From Microbacterium pumilum (GTDB lineage Bacteria > Actinomycetota > Actinomycetes > Actinomycetales > Microbacteriaceae), in assembly GCF_039530225.1 (NCBI RefSeq), contig NZ_BAAAOH010000001.1:744001-808000 (forward strand): DNA of 64,000 bases, written 5' to 3'. Made by a program: the position numbers and the translations under genes. Under the pieces are notes generated by a model, which had not been told where the DNA came from, searched no databases, and saw nothing but the letters and a program-made list of their open reading frames with translations. Below are positions 33,253-42,335 of the stretch, piece by piece. How positions within the stretch are numbered: the first letter of the stretch is position 1; each line of letters starts with the position of its first letter.

Positions 33253-36200
33253 ATGTCTGATTCAGCTGATGACGCGTCAATGTGGCCGGGTTTCCCCCAC
33301 GTGCTCGCGGACAGAGGATTGTGTCCGAGCTGCTGGTCCAATCTCACGGCGATGACCTGCTCGAACTGCGGGCTCGTGCTCGCGGATCCGCGGGCTCCTC
33401 GACTGCTCGAGATCGGGCGCAGCATGGTGTCTCTCGAGGCCGAGCGACAGGGTCTGATCCGCACGATCCGCTCCGAACATCGGCTCGCGCCGGAGCCTTC
33501 GCCGCCGAAGCAGCCATGGTCGGCGACGGATCGGCCCGAAGTGGCCTCAGTCGCTACGCTCGCGGCCCTGCTGGAACCCGCCGCTGAGTCGATCGCCGTC
33601 ACGATCACCGTCGGCGGCGAGCCCGCCGGCGAGCTGGTGGTCGAGCCGAGGGCCGAGGCCGGTGCGGTCGCCCCGCCCCCCGAGCCGCCGATGACGCGGG
33701 CTGCGGCATCCGCCCCGTCCCAGCCGCCACGGCGTCGGCTCAGCGTGCCGGTGCTGCTGCTGATCGTCGGCGTGTCACTCGTGGGTATCGCGGCGATCTT
33801 CTTCCTGGTACTCGCCTGGAACATCGCCGACATCGGGATGCGCGCATTGATCATCGGCGGTGTCACTCTCGCGACGATGGCCGCGGCCGCGCTGCTTCGG
33901 CGGTGGTCGCTGACGGCGACCGCCGAGGGAATCGGTTGTCTGGGCGTCATCCTTCTGGCACTGGACGGCTGGGCGGTGCGCGCGAACGATCTGTTCGGCG
34001 CAGGAGGCATGGACCCCGTCGTCTATGCGGGAGTGGCCGCACTCGCGCTCGCCGCGGTGTGTCGCGCGTGGGCTGTCTTCTCGCGGCTGCGCGGCCCCGA
34101 CCTCGCCGCGACGCTCGCCCTCCCCACGGGCGTCGGCCTGCTCGTGGCAGGGCTCGTTCCGCTCGATACCGCGGGCGCGTTCGCGGCCGGCTTCGTCGGG
34201 ACAGCGATCGGCGGGCTCGCGTTCGCGCTGCCTGCGCCATGGTCCGCGGCCCGAACGCGCACCGATTCCGTGCCGGAGCACACGGCACTCGCCGTGCTCG
34301 GTATGGCGGGTCTGGTCGGAGCCGGCGCAATGCTCGCCCTCGGCCTCGAGTCAATACCCGTGCAGCTCATGCTGGCTGTGAGCGTCATCGTGCTGGGCAT
34401 CGCGTATGTGCTGCTTCTGCGAACGCGACCCGACGCCGAGCCTCTGCCGGCGTCGCGGGCACTCGAGGCTGCGGCCGGTGCTGTCTCGGCCGCGGCCACG
34501 GCGACGCTGGGCTGGCAGGTGGCCGCTCAAAGCGCCCTGCCGGTCTACGCCGAGCTCGTCGCTCCGGTCATCGCGGTGACCGTCGCCGTGGGACTCGATC
34601 GATGGGCGCGGCGGGGGGCCGCGTTCGTCGCCGCCCGGATCAGCGGCGCGATCTTCGGCGCGCTGAGTCTCATCGTGCTGCTGACGGCGTCGGCCCTCCG
34701 CGCCCAGCAGGCGCTCGGCGTGGACTGGGGGATGTGGCGGACACCCGTGTTCACTGCTCCGATCGCCTCCGACACCACGGCGGCGATGCTCGGAGCGCTC
34801 GCGGCGATCATCGTCTCGACGCTGCTCTTCTTCGCACCCGCTCTCGCCCGCCCGGTCCTGCGGGACGTGCGGCCGATCGTGGGCGCGATCCTCGTGCTCG
34901 TCGGTGTCATGGGCACGGGCATCCCCATCCTCATCGTGGCCACGGCTGTCGCACTCGCCGCAATCGCGCTCGCCCGCCTCGCACTTCCCGCCCGCAGCCT
35001 CGCGCCGATGGGATGGGGAGTGGTTGCCGGCCTCGCGGCGCTCACCGCCTTCATCGCCGGCCTGGCCGCTCCGTGGTTGTGGGGGATCGGCGTGGTCGTC
35101 GCCATCGCGGTGCCGATCACGGCGCGGGCTCTCATTCGCCCCAAAGCCGAGGGAGCCGTCCTGCTTGCACTCGCGCCAGTGGCGGTAGCTGCGGTGGCCG
35201 CCTTCATCGCTCCCGCCGCCATCGGAGCCGCGTTCGATGTCGAGGTCGACACGCGGGCCGCGTTCAAGCTGCTGCAATGGGTGGCAGCGGGCGCGCTGGT
35301 CTGCGCCGTCGCCCTACGCCTGGACTCCCCGAGCCGCGCCGCGCTCGCCATCTCGTCGTATGGCCTCCTCGGCATCTCACTGCTCGCCTTCCTGTCCGAA
35401 CCTGCGGGCGCCGGAACGGCGTCGGCATCCATCGGCGAGCCCCTGCTCGCGATCGTCCGAGCCGCCGCACTGCTCGTGCTGCTCGTCGTGGTCGCGCTGG
35501 TGCGGACGCGCATCGATCCCCTGACGTCGCTGGGGGCCGCAGTGCTGCTGGCACCGGCGGCTGCCTGCGCTGTGGTGGGCGTACTCGAGACCCTTCGCGT
35601 CACGGATGAAGGCCCGACCGCGCTCTTCGTCGCAGGGGCCGCCGTGGCCGTCGTCTGGCTCGGCGCTCTGGTCCCCCGGCGGATGTATGGCGTCGCCGAG
35701 GGCGCGGCGGCATCGACGGATGCCGCGCCGAGCGCGGAGCCTGCGACATCGCAAGCGGGCCCGGCGCCCTACGCCACGCTCGCGCGCCGGTGCGCCGACG
35801 TCGGCGCGCTCGCGACGCTCGTGGCCGCAGGCAGCGTCGTCCCGTCGGACGTCGACTGGGCGATGCTCCTCACGATCGCCGTAGGGCTGGCCGGGGCATC
35901 CATCACCCGCGGCTGGGCGGCACCGGCGACGAGCCGCGCTGTCGGCGTCCCCGAGACGCGAGCTGTCGGACTGCCGCTCACACGCGCGCCACGCCGACTG
36001 CTCGCCTGGCCCGCGTTCGCCGCCGCGACACTCGCCCTGTGGGTCTGGCTCGACGGTGCGGGTTCCTACGAGATCGAGGCGTTCGCCGTTCCGCCGGCCG
36101 TCGGGCTGCTCGTGTTCGCGGTGGTGCTGGTCTGGCTGCGACGGGGCGTGGAGGCGACGATCGCCGTGGCGGCATCCTTCACGCTCGGGCTGGTCCTGCC

Positions 36201-38196
36201 CGCTCTGGCGAGCGTCGCCGTCGGCTCGGATTCGCCCGTGCGCGGCACCGCCGTCGCGACCGTCGCGGCCGCCCTGACGGCGCTGGTCGCGTGGACGCCG
36301 GCGCGTCGCGTGCGGGTTCCGGCGATCGCGGGCGCGGTGGTGGCGATCGTCGGCCTCGGGATCGTCGCCGTCGACCGAGCACTCACGACCCCGGCCGGCA
36401 CCGGATGGCTGCTGCTGCTGGTCGGCGCCGCATACGCCGCGGCGTTGGGCTTCTTGCGACCCTTCGCACAGCAGGCGTCGTTCGCATCGATCAGCGCAGG
36501 AACCGTGTCGTTCGTGCCGGAGCGGTGGTTCGCCGTCCTCGCGCCGGCGCTCGCCCTGGCGACATCGGCCTTGGCGGTCATCCCATCGCTCGACGAAGGG
36601 GTCGTCGTCGCCGTGGCGATCGCCGTCCAGGGTGCGCTTCACCTCGCCGCGTCCGCGCTGCACCGAGACCCGCTCGGCGCCGCCACCCGATGGACCGCCC
36701 TCGCCGGTGCCGTTGTCGCGGCCGGCGGCGCGTTCGTCCTCGGCGACGTCGACGCGGTCGAACTGGTCAGCCTGCCGATCGCCGGCATGCTTTTGGGCGG
36801 CGCGGCCCTCGCGATATGGCGGCGCGCTCGCGCCGGAGAGCCGTGGCCCGGCCGTGAGCTGTTCGCCTGGCTCGCCGGCCTTGCAATCGCGGTCGCACCG
36901 AGCGTCGTCGCCGAGCCGAACGACCCGAGGACCTGGCTCGTCATCGCCGGCACGCTTCTCGCCGCTATCGGATGTCTCGTCGCCCCGATCGCCGACTCGA
37001 CTGGGCTGAAGACCCCCTCCGCGATCGTCCTGACCACCGGCGCCCTGGCGATGGGAGTGCGGGCGCTGTTCGCGGGGAACGTCGAATCCCGGGAGTTCGC
37101 TGCGATCGCGGCCGGCGTGGGTGCGCTGCTGGTCGCGGCGACGATGGTCTGGATGAGCGAGTCGGACGCGCCGCCGATCGCATCGACGGCGCTCGCCGGC
37201 GCCGGGGCGGCACTTCTCGTGGGAGTGGTCACCGTCCAATCGGAGGGCGAGCTCGTCCAGGCATCCCTGACCGCCGTCATCGCCGGGACGATCGGCGTCG
37301 GAGGCGCCTTCCTGTTGCGCTGGCCCCGCTGGGCGGGTCTCGGCGGGGTGCTTGCCGTCGGCGGCCTCATCGCCGCCCTGGTCGCGATCGCCCTCCGATT
37401 CGCTCAGGTCGCCACCCTCGCCGGGACCGGCGTGGAGCCCGATCTCTGGGCGGTCGCCGGGGTGGGCATACTCGTGGCGATCGGTGTCATGGCGCTCCGG
37501 TCCACCACCTCCTCCGGTGTCGCGACGGCCGTGGGCGTGACCTTCTCCACCGCGCTCGTCCTCTTCGCCGCGGCGGAGCTGATCCTGCTCGGCACCGGCG
37601 ATGGCGATCAGATGCGGACCGTTCTTACGATGACCGCACTCGTCATCGTGGGGATCCTCGGCTGGATCCTGCGCTCGCGCGTCGGTGCGGCACTCGCTCC
37701 GACGGCGGCCGTGGCGGCCGGACTATTCGGCCTCGTTGCGCTGGTGGTCTTCGCCGTCCGTCCGATCGAGCTCGTGACCGTTCCTGCAGCGCTCGGCATG
37801 CTCTTCGTAGGCGCCCGCGAGCTGCGGCGACGGTCCGCGCTGCGGACCTGGCCCGCCCTGGGCCCGGGGCTTGCACTGCTGCTCATCCCCTCGCTCGCAT
37901 ACGACTTCGGCACCACCAGCCTGTGGCGCGTGGTCGCTCTCGGGGTCGTCGCCATCGCGCTGATCGTGGTGGGTGCCGTGTGGCGGCTCCAGGCGCCGCT
38001 CATACTCGGCTCGGTCGTCGTGCTGGTGCACGCGGTCAGCCAGCTCTGGCCCTGGATCTCGGACGTCTACGCGATCGTGCCGTGGTGGCTGTGGCTCGGC
38101 ATCGGCGGCGCGCTGCTCATCTACATCGCGGCACGCTACGAGCGGCGCATGCGAGCGCTCCGTGCGGCTTTCACGGCCGTGACGAGCCTCCGCTGA
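33253..38196 (+). CDS. Giant multi-pass membrane protein, SCO7613 C-terminal-domain family
   Basis: 1647 residues. It opens with a zinc ribbon (CPSCWSNLTAMTCSNC, two CxxC pairs near residues 21-36), then a basic/acidic linker, and from about residue 165 an unbroken series of dozens of hydrophobic segments rich in Ala, Leu and Val to the end (WWLWLGIGGALLIYIAARYE). This matches the actinobacterial family named for SCO7613. No enzyme motif is seen and function is unknown. ATG 33253 has GGAGGA at 33241-33246; the frame is open further upstream without another RBS. The single cytoplasmic zinc ribbon suggests a partner-binding site. Confidence 0.8.
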   Translation: MSDSADDASMWPGFPHVLADRGLCPSCWSNLTAMTCSNCGLVLADPRAPRLLEIGRSMVSLEAERQGLIRTIRSEHRLAPEPSPPKQPWSATDRPEVASVATLAALLEPAAESIAVTITVGGEPAGELVVEPRAEAGAVAPPPEPPMTRAAASAPSQPPRRRLSVPVLLLIVGVSLVGIAAIFFLVLAWNIADIGMRALIIGGVTLATMAAAALLRRWSLTATAEGIGCLGVILLALDGWAVRANDLFGAGGMDPVVYAGVAALALAAVCRAWAVFSRLRGPDLAATLALPTGVGLLVAGLVPLDTAGAFAAGFVGTAIGGLAFALPAPWSAARTRTDSVPEHTALAVLGMAGLVGAGAMLALGLESIPVQLMLAVSVIVLGIAYVLLLRTRPDAEPLPASRALEAAAGAVSAAATATLGWQVAAQSALPVYAELVAPVIAVTVAVGLDRWARRGAAFVAARISGAIFGALSLIVLLTASALRAQQALGVDWGMWRTPVFTAPIASDTTAAMLGALAAIIVSTLLFFAPALARPVLRDVRPIVGAILVLVGVMGTGIPILIVATAVALAAIALARLALPARSLAPMGWGVVAGLAALTAFIAGLAAPWLWGIGVVVAIAVPITARALIRPKAEGAVLLALAPVAVAAVAAFIAPAAIGAAFDVEVDTRAAFKLLQWVAAGALVCAVALRLDSPSRAALAISSYGLLGISLLAFLSEPAGAGTASASIGEPLLAIVRAAALLVLLVVVALVRTRIDPLTSLGAAVLLAPAAACAVVGVLETLRVTDEGPTALFVAGAAVAVVWLGALVPRRMYGVAEGAAASTDAAPSAEPATSQAGPAPYATLARRCADVGALATLVAAGSVVPSDVDWAMLLTIAVGLAGASITRGWAAPATSRAVGVPETRAVGLPLTRAPRRLLAWPAFAAATLALWVWLDGAGSYEIEAFAVPPAVGLLVFAVVLVWLRRGVEATIAVAASFTLGLVLPALASVAVGSDSPVRGTAVATVAAALTALVAWTPARRVRVPAIAGAVVAIVGLGIVAVDRALTTPAGTGWLLLLVGAAYAAALGFLRPFAQQASFASISAGTVSFVPERWFAVLAPALALATSALAVIPSLDEGVVVAVAIAVQGALHLAASALHRDPLGAATRWTALAGAVVAAGGAFVLGDVDAVELVSLPIAGMLLGGAALAIWRRARAGEPWPGRELFAWLAGLAIAVAPSVVAEPNDPRTWLVIAGTLLAAIGCLVAPIADSTGLKTPSAIVLTTGALAMGVRALFAGNVESREFAAIAAGVGALLVAATMVWMSESDAPPIASTALAGAGAALLVGVVTVQSEGELVQASLTAVIAGTIGVGGAFLLRWPRWAGLGGVLAVGGLIAALVAIALRFAQVATLAGTGVEPDLWAVAGVGILVAIGVMALRSTTSSGVATAVGVTFSTALVLFAAAELILLGTGDGDQMRTVLTMTALVIVGILGWILRSRVGAALAPTAAVAAGLFGLVALVVFAVRPIELVTVPAALGMLFVGARELRRRSALRTWPALGPGLALLLIPSLAYDFGTTSLWRVVALGVVAIALIVVGAVWRLQAPLILGSVVVLVHAVSQLWPWISDVYAIVPWWLWLGIGGALLIYIAARYERRMRALRAAFTAVTSLR

Positions 38197-38203
38197 GGCC
38201 TGC

Positions 38204-38893
38204 TCAGGAATGCTCGGCGCCGCGGCCCCACCGGAAGGGCGAGACTGTGGGATTCCCGGCGATCCAGAAGCGCCACGGAAACGCCGCGGTGCCCGCGACG
38301 CCCGCGACCCCGACGCGGGGTCCGGCTGCGATGCCGGTCAACGGCTGCGCGCGCAACGAAAGTCGTGCGGCGGCGCCGTGCCACTCGGAACCGGTGACGG
38401 CGTCGATGCCGTCATGGATCGGATGCCGCAGCCCCACTGCATCGCCGAGGCGGCCGGGTCCACGCGCCAGGTCGCGCGGCGAGCGCGCAGCCGGGCGGCG
38501 CCGGGCCGCGGCATCCTGCCCCTCGATGATCTCTCCGGCACGCAGCAGGATTCCGCCCGCGACCCCCGGAGGCCCGCAGACCACGTTCACGCACGAATGG
38601 ATGCCGTGGCTCAGGTAGACGTACAGGTGGCCGGGTTCGCCCCACATCGTGGCGTTGCGCGCGGTCTGACCCATCCGCGCGTGTGACCCCGGATCGGGGA
38701 CAGATCCTGTGCCGAGCCCGTGGTACGCCTCGACCTCGGAGAGCCGCACGGTGACGATCTCGCCCGCCACCGTGGTCGTGAGGTGCGCGCCCAGAAGGCG
38801 CGGCGCGACATCCGCCGGCAGTCCCTCGAAGTCAGCGCGGACCGCCGGGCGGACCGTGCCCGCGGAGTCGGTCGCCGCCGGCGGGTCGCTCAA
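38204..38893 (-). CDS. 3-methyladenine DNA glycosylase (AAG/MPG family)
   Basis: 229 residues. APRLLGAHLT, EVEAYHGLGTGSVPDPGSHA, ARMGQTARNATMWGEPGHLY and VYLSHGIHSCVNVVCG are the AAG signatures, with Glu in EVEAY the catalytic residue. It excises alkylated purines. A TTG start at 38893 (SDPPAATDS) overlaps the zur stop (TTGA), and no ATG or GTG gives a sensible start, so it is translationally coupled to zur. Frames further upstream lie within zur in another frame and are rejected. Confidence 0.85.
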   Translation of the reverse strand: MSDPPAATDSAGTVRPAVRADFEGLPADVAPRLLGAHLTTTVAGEIVTVRLSEVEAYHGLGTGSVPDPGSHARMGQTARNATMWGEPGHLYVYLSHGIHSCVNVVCGPPGVAGGILLRAGEIIEGQDAAARRRPAARSPRDLARGPGRLGDAVGLRHPIHDGIDAVTGSEWHGAAARLSLRAQPLTGIAAGPRVGVAGVAGTAAFPWRFWIAGNPTVSPFRWGRGAEHS

Positions 38894-39369
38894 GCGCTCG
38901 CAGGCGCCGCCGCGCACGACGCGCACAGGCCGAAGATGTCGACGACGTGCTCGGCTTCGGTGAAGCCGTGCGCCGCGGCGGTGCGCTGCGCCCACTGTTC
39001 GACATCCGTCGCGGCGATCTCGACCGTCAGGCCGCATGATCGGCAGATCAGGTGGTGGTGATGTCCGGGAGAGGTGCACGCGCGGAACAGGTTCTCGCCC
39101 TCGGGGCTCTGCAGCGAGTCGGCCTCGCCCTGTGCGGCGAGCCCGGCGAGCGCGCGGTACACGGTCGCGAGACCGATCCCGGTGTCGTCGTCGCGCAGCG
39201 TCGCATACAGCGTCTGAGCGCTCACGAAGCCACTGGCGTCGGAGAGCGCTTCGCGCACTCGATCGCGCTGCCAGGTGTTCCGGTGCACCACCATGCCTGG
39301 AATTCTAGTCGCGGGGCGCCCACCCCGGCCGGGAGCAGCGGTGGCGCCCCTGCCCTCTGTTCCTGTCAT
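38890..39369 (-). CDS. zur: Fur-family zinc uptake regulator, Zur
   Basis: 159 residues from ATG 39369, which overlaps the znuB stop (ATGA); the core starts at MVVHRNTWQRDRVREAL. The wing is FVSAQTLYATLR and the metal sites include TSPGHHHHLICRSCG and FGLCASC, a Fur-type Cys4 structural zinc pattern. Co-translation with znuB, znuC and znuA identifies it as Zur rather than Fur. It would repress the operon at the Zur box 42030-42044. A shorter start at ATG 39294 is possible. Confidence 0.88.
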   Translation of the reverse strand: MTGTEGRGATAAPGRGGRPATRIPGMVVHRNTWQRDRVREALSDASGFVSAQTLYATLRDDDTGIGLATVYRALAGLAAQGEADSLQSPEGENLFRACTSPGHHHHLICRSCGLTVEIAATDVEQWAQRTAAAHGFTEAEHVVDIFGLCASCAAAPASA

Positions 39370-40229
39370 GCGACAGTCCTCGTGACCCGGCCGCGCCGCC
39401 CGCCGACGACCCGGCACACGACATAGATGAGGAACGAGATCGTCGTGATGAAGGGACTGACGGGCAGCGTGCCGGCGACCGCGAGAAGGATGCCGCCCAC
39501 CGCCGACACGAAACCGAACGCCGTCGCGAGCAGTGGAACCGACCGCGGTCCCGTGGCGACGCGCATGGCCGCGGCCGCGGGCGTGACGAGCAGCGCCATG
39601 ACCAGCAGCGCACCGATGATGTGCACGCTGACCGCGACGATGAGCCCGAGCAGCAGCATGAAGGTGAGCGATACGGCTGTCGTCGGCACTCCGCGTGCAG
39701 CGGCCGACTGCGGATCGAGCGAGTCGAATCGCAGCGGTCGCCAGATCACGAGCAGCGCCGCGAGCGCGACGGCGCTGATGGCGATCAGCCAGCCGAGCTG
39801 ATCGGACTGCACCGACACGATCTGACCGGTCAGCAGACTGAACCGGTTGGCGCTGCGGCCGTCGTACAGCGACAGGAACAGGATGCCCAGCCCGAGCCCG
39901 AACGGCATCAGCACGCCGATGATCGAGTTGCGGTCCCGTGCTCGCGCGCCGAGCCAGCCGATGATCGCGGCGGCGATGAGGGACCCGACGATGGAGCCCG
40001 TCACGACGTCGGCGCCGATCAGGAGCGCCGCCGCCGCACCGGCGAACGACAGTTCGGCGATGCCGTGCACGGCGAACGCCATGTCGCGCTGCATCACGAA
40101 GACGCCCACGAGGCCGCCCACGAGACCGAGCACGGCACCCGCGACGACGGCGTTCCAGACGAGCCCGAGGATCTCGCCGTAGAAGGGGAGCCCGGCGAAC
40201 ATCGCATCCCAGATGTCGGCCCAGTTCAT
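39366..40229 (-). CDS. znuB: Zinc ABC transporter permease, ZnuB
   Basis: 287 residues of the ABC-3 permease family with about eight membrane segments. MQRDMAFAVHGIAELSFAGA carries the conserved His/Glu. It forms the channel with ZnuC. Start 40229 overlaps the end of znuC, and its stop overlaps zur. Manganese is a possible alternative substrate in the family, but Zur and the operator favour zinc. Confidence 0.9.
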   Translation of the reverse strand: MNWADIWDAMFAGLPFYGEILGLVWNAVVAGAVLGLVGGLVGVFVMQRDMAFAVHGIAELSFAGAAAALLIGADVVTGSIVGSLIAAAIIGWLGARARDRNSIIGVLMPFGLGLGILFLSLYDGRSANRFSLLTGQIVSVQSDQLGWLIAISAVALAALLVIWRPLRFDSLDPQSAAARGVPTTAVSLTFMLLLGLIVAVSVHIIGALLVMALLVTPAAAAMRVATGPRSVPLLATAFGFVSAVGGILLAVAGTLPVSPFITTISFLIYVVCRVVGGRRGRVTRTVA

Positions 40230-41050
40230 CCGTCGGCCTCATCGTGCTCGTGATGGTGATGCGACTCCTCGGCGTCGGGCGCACCCACGACGACCAGCCG
40301 ACCCCCGGCGCGCAGCACGAAGACCGGCGCACCGTACAGAGCGGTGAGCACCTCGGAGTTCAGGACCTCATCCGGTCGCCCGAGCATGAACCTGCCGTTG
40401 GCGAGGTACAGGATGCGGTCGACCTTGCCCAGCACGGGGTTGATGTCGTGCGTCACGAGCAGGACGGCCCCGCCGCTCTCGCGGCGGTACCGGTCGATGA
40501 GCTCGACGACGGCCTGCTGGTTGGCGAGATCGAGGCTCGTGAGCGGCTCGTCGCACAGCAGCAGTCCCGGATCGTCGGCGAGTGCCTGTCCGACGCGCAG
40601 GCGCTGCTGCTCGCCGCCCGAGAGCAGCCCGACCGGATCGTCCGCGAAGTCGCGGGCTCCGACCGCATCGATCAGGCGCTCGATGCGCTGCGCGTCGCCG
40701 CGTCGCGAGAACGGCAGGCCGAATCGGTGGCCGTCGACCCCGAGCGCGACGAGGTCGCGGCCTCGCAGAGCCGTCTCGGGCGGCAGCGGGCGCTGCTGCG
40801 GGATGTAGCCGATGCGCCGGTTGCCGCGCCCGCGGACCGGCTCGCCCAGCGCGCGGATGCTGCCCTCGCTGAGCGCCTCGAGTCCTAGGATCGCCCGCAG
40901 CAGCGTCGTCTTGCCCGACCCGCTGGGCCCGAGCACGGCGATCAGCTCGCCGGGCTCGACGGCGAGATCCAGACCCTCCCACAGCCGACGATCGCCTCGA
41001 CGCAGTCCGGCGCCGGTGATCTCGAGCGGCATCGGATGCGGCGGGGTCAT
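40226..41050 (-). CDS. znuC: Zinc ABC transporter ATPase, ZnuC
   Basis: 274 residues from ATG 41050 (MTPPHPMPLEITGAG), which overlaps the znuA stop (ATGA). Walker A GPSGSGKTTLLRAILG, signature LLSGGEQQRLRVGQAL and Walker B LLLCDEPLTSLDL are intact. The C-terminus ends ESHHHHEHDEADG, a His-rich tail that may hold metal before or during transport. An in-frame start 45 bases upstream is within znuA and rejected. Confidence 0.91.
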   Translation of the reverse strand: MTPPHPMPLEITGAGLRRGDRRLWEGLDLAVEPGELIAVLGPSGSGKTTLLRAILGLEALSEGSIRALGEPVRGRGNRRIGYIPQQRPLPPETALRGRDLVALGVDGHRFGLPFSRRGDAQRIERLIDAVGARDFADDPVGLLSGGEQQRLRVGQALADDPGLLLCDEPLTSLDLANQQAVVELIDRYRRESGGAVLLVTHDINPVLGKVDRILYLANGRFMLGRPDEVLNSEVLTALYGAPVFVLRAGGRLVVVGAPDAEESHHHHEHDEADG

Positions 41051-42009
41051 TGCGCGAGTCCGTCGGTGAGGGCAGCGATGTTCGCCTGCATCCATTCGAT
41101 GTAGCTGTCGCCAGCCGGCAGCGTCTCGGCGAATTCCAGCACGGGGACCGACTGCGCGTCGGCTTCACCGAGCACCAGTGTCGTTTCTGTGCCGCCGGTC
41201 TGCGCGTTGACGATGACGATCGCCACGTCGTCCGAGCGCAGCAGCTTGAGTGCTTCGAGAAGGGTCGCGGGCGCGACATCCTGGCCCTCTTCGACCGCCT
41301 GCGTGAAGTCATCAGGAGCGACGTCGACGAGCCCGGCTGCGTCGGTGAGGTGGAGCGGCAGCGGTTCGGTCACGAAGATCTCGGTGCCGCCGTGCGCCTC
41401 GTCGATCCGCGCGAGTCGGTCCTCGAGTTCGGCGATGCCGGCCATGAAGGCGTCGAGATTCGTCGCGAACTCGGCTGCGTGGCCGGGGTCGAGCACCTCG
41501 AGCTGGGACTGGATGCCCTGGGCGAGCGCGCCCATCGCCTGAACGTCGTACCAGACGTGCTCGTTGAACCCGTCGATGTGTCCGTGATCCTGGTCGTGAT
41601 CGTCGTGACCGTCTGCGGATTCGGTGGCCGCTCCGCCGGGCCAGTCCCACGAGAATTCGACGGCCGTCAGCACCGGGGACTTCGACCCGCTCGCTTCGAT
41701 CAGCGCGTCGACGAAGGCGTCGTAGCCGCCGCCGTTCTCGATGACGAGGTCGGCGTGGCGCACAGCCAGCTGGTCGCGCGCGCTCGGCTCGAACGAATGC
41801 GGATCCTGGGCGGCCGACGAGATGATCGGGGTGACGTCGACGAGGTCGCCTCCGATCGCTTCGGCGATCTGGCCGTACGCGCTCGTGGAGGCGACGACCG
41901 CGACGGGCCCACCGTCGCCGCCGGCGGCGGTTCCCGCACATCCCGCGAGCGCGAGAGCGGATGCGGCGGCCAGGGTCATAGCCAGCATCAAACGCGTCGG
42001 GGGGATCAC
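41047..42009 (-). CDS. znuA: Zinc-binding lipoprotein ZnuA
   Basis: 320 residues from GTG 42009. The signal ends at the lipobox ALALAGC. The cluster A-I metal fold has DPHSFEPSARDQ, a His/Asp-rich loop (HDDHDQDHGHIDG) and EHVWYDVQAM, typical zinc-binding features. It captures zinc for ZnuBC. Longer frames upstream would lack a signal at the N-terminus. The Zur box at 42030-42044 lies 20 bases upstream of the start. Confidence 0.9.
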   Translation of the reverse strand: MIPPTRLMLAMTLAAASALALAGCAGTAAGGDGGPVAVVASTSAYGQIAEAIGGDLVDVTPIISSAAQDPHSFEPSARDQLAVRHADLVIENGGGYDAFVDALIEASGSKSPVLTAVEFSWDWPGGAATESADGHDDHDQDHGHIDGFNEHVWYDVQAMGALAQGIQSQLEVLDPGHAAEFATNLDAFMAGIAELEDRLARIDEAHGGTEIFVTEPLPLHLTDAAGLVDVAPDDFTQAVEEGQDVAPATLLEALKLLRSDDVAIVIVNAQTGGTETTLVLGEADAQSVPVLEFAETLPAGDSYIEWMQANIAALTDGLAQ

Positions 42010-42029
42010 ACTTCTCAACCTAACGCTAT

Positions 42030-42044
42030 TGATAATCGTTCTCA
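42030..42044 (-). promoter_or_regulatory. Zur box upstream of znuA
   Basis: TGATAATCGTTCTCA, read on the minus strand TGAGAACGATTATCA, matches 12 of 15 positions of the actinobacterial Zur consensus TGAAAATGATTTTCA. It lies just upstream of the znuA start and so probably covers the promoter of znuACB-zur. The intergenic region 42010-42335 otherwise holds the direct repeat at 42216-42258. Confidence 0.82.
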
Positions 42045-42215
42045 AGTCAATCTCGAGTCTGCCTTCTCCACCATGACCTTCGTGCTCACACGCAAGCTCT
42101 CGGATCTCGCGATGCGACGTTGACGGCCGGAAGCGATGACCGTCCGGACGCAGTTGGCAGGCTTCTGGGATCCTCACCGGGCGCGACGATCGACACGCGG
42201 CTCGAACGGGAGCGC

Positions 42216-42258
42216 GTGAGCGCGAAGTTCAACCAGGGCATGTGAGCGCGAAGTTCAA
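42216..42258. repeat. Two 17-base direct repeats (GTGAGCGCGAAGTTCAA)
   Basis: The repeat occurs at 42216-42232 and 42242-42258, 26 bases apart, in the gap between znuA and the PheRS-like gene. A small GACAG-AAA-CTGTC hairpin follows. No coding frame is supported here. It may be a regulator site or the relic of a mobile element. Confidence 0.5.
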
Positions 42259-42335
42259 TGAGCAAGACAGAAACTGTCGCGCGGAGGCGCCGTCCCCACG
42301 GTGCGGCGGCTGTGGACGAGCTGCCCGGGCCCTGT

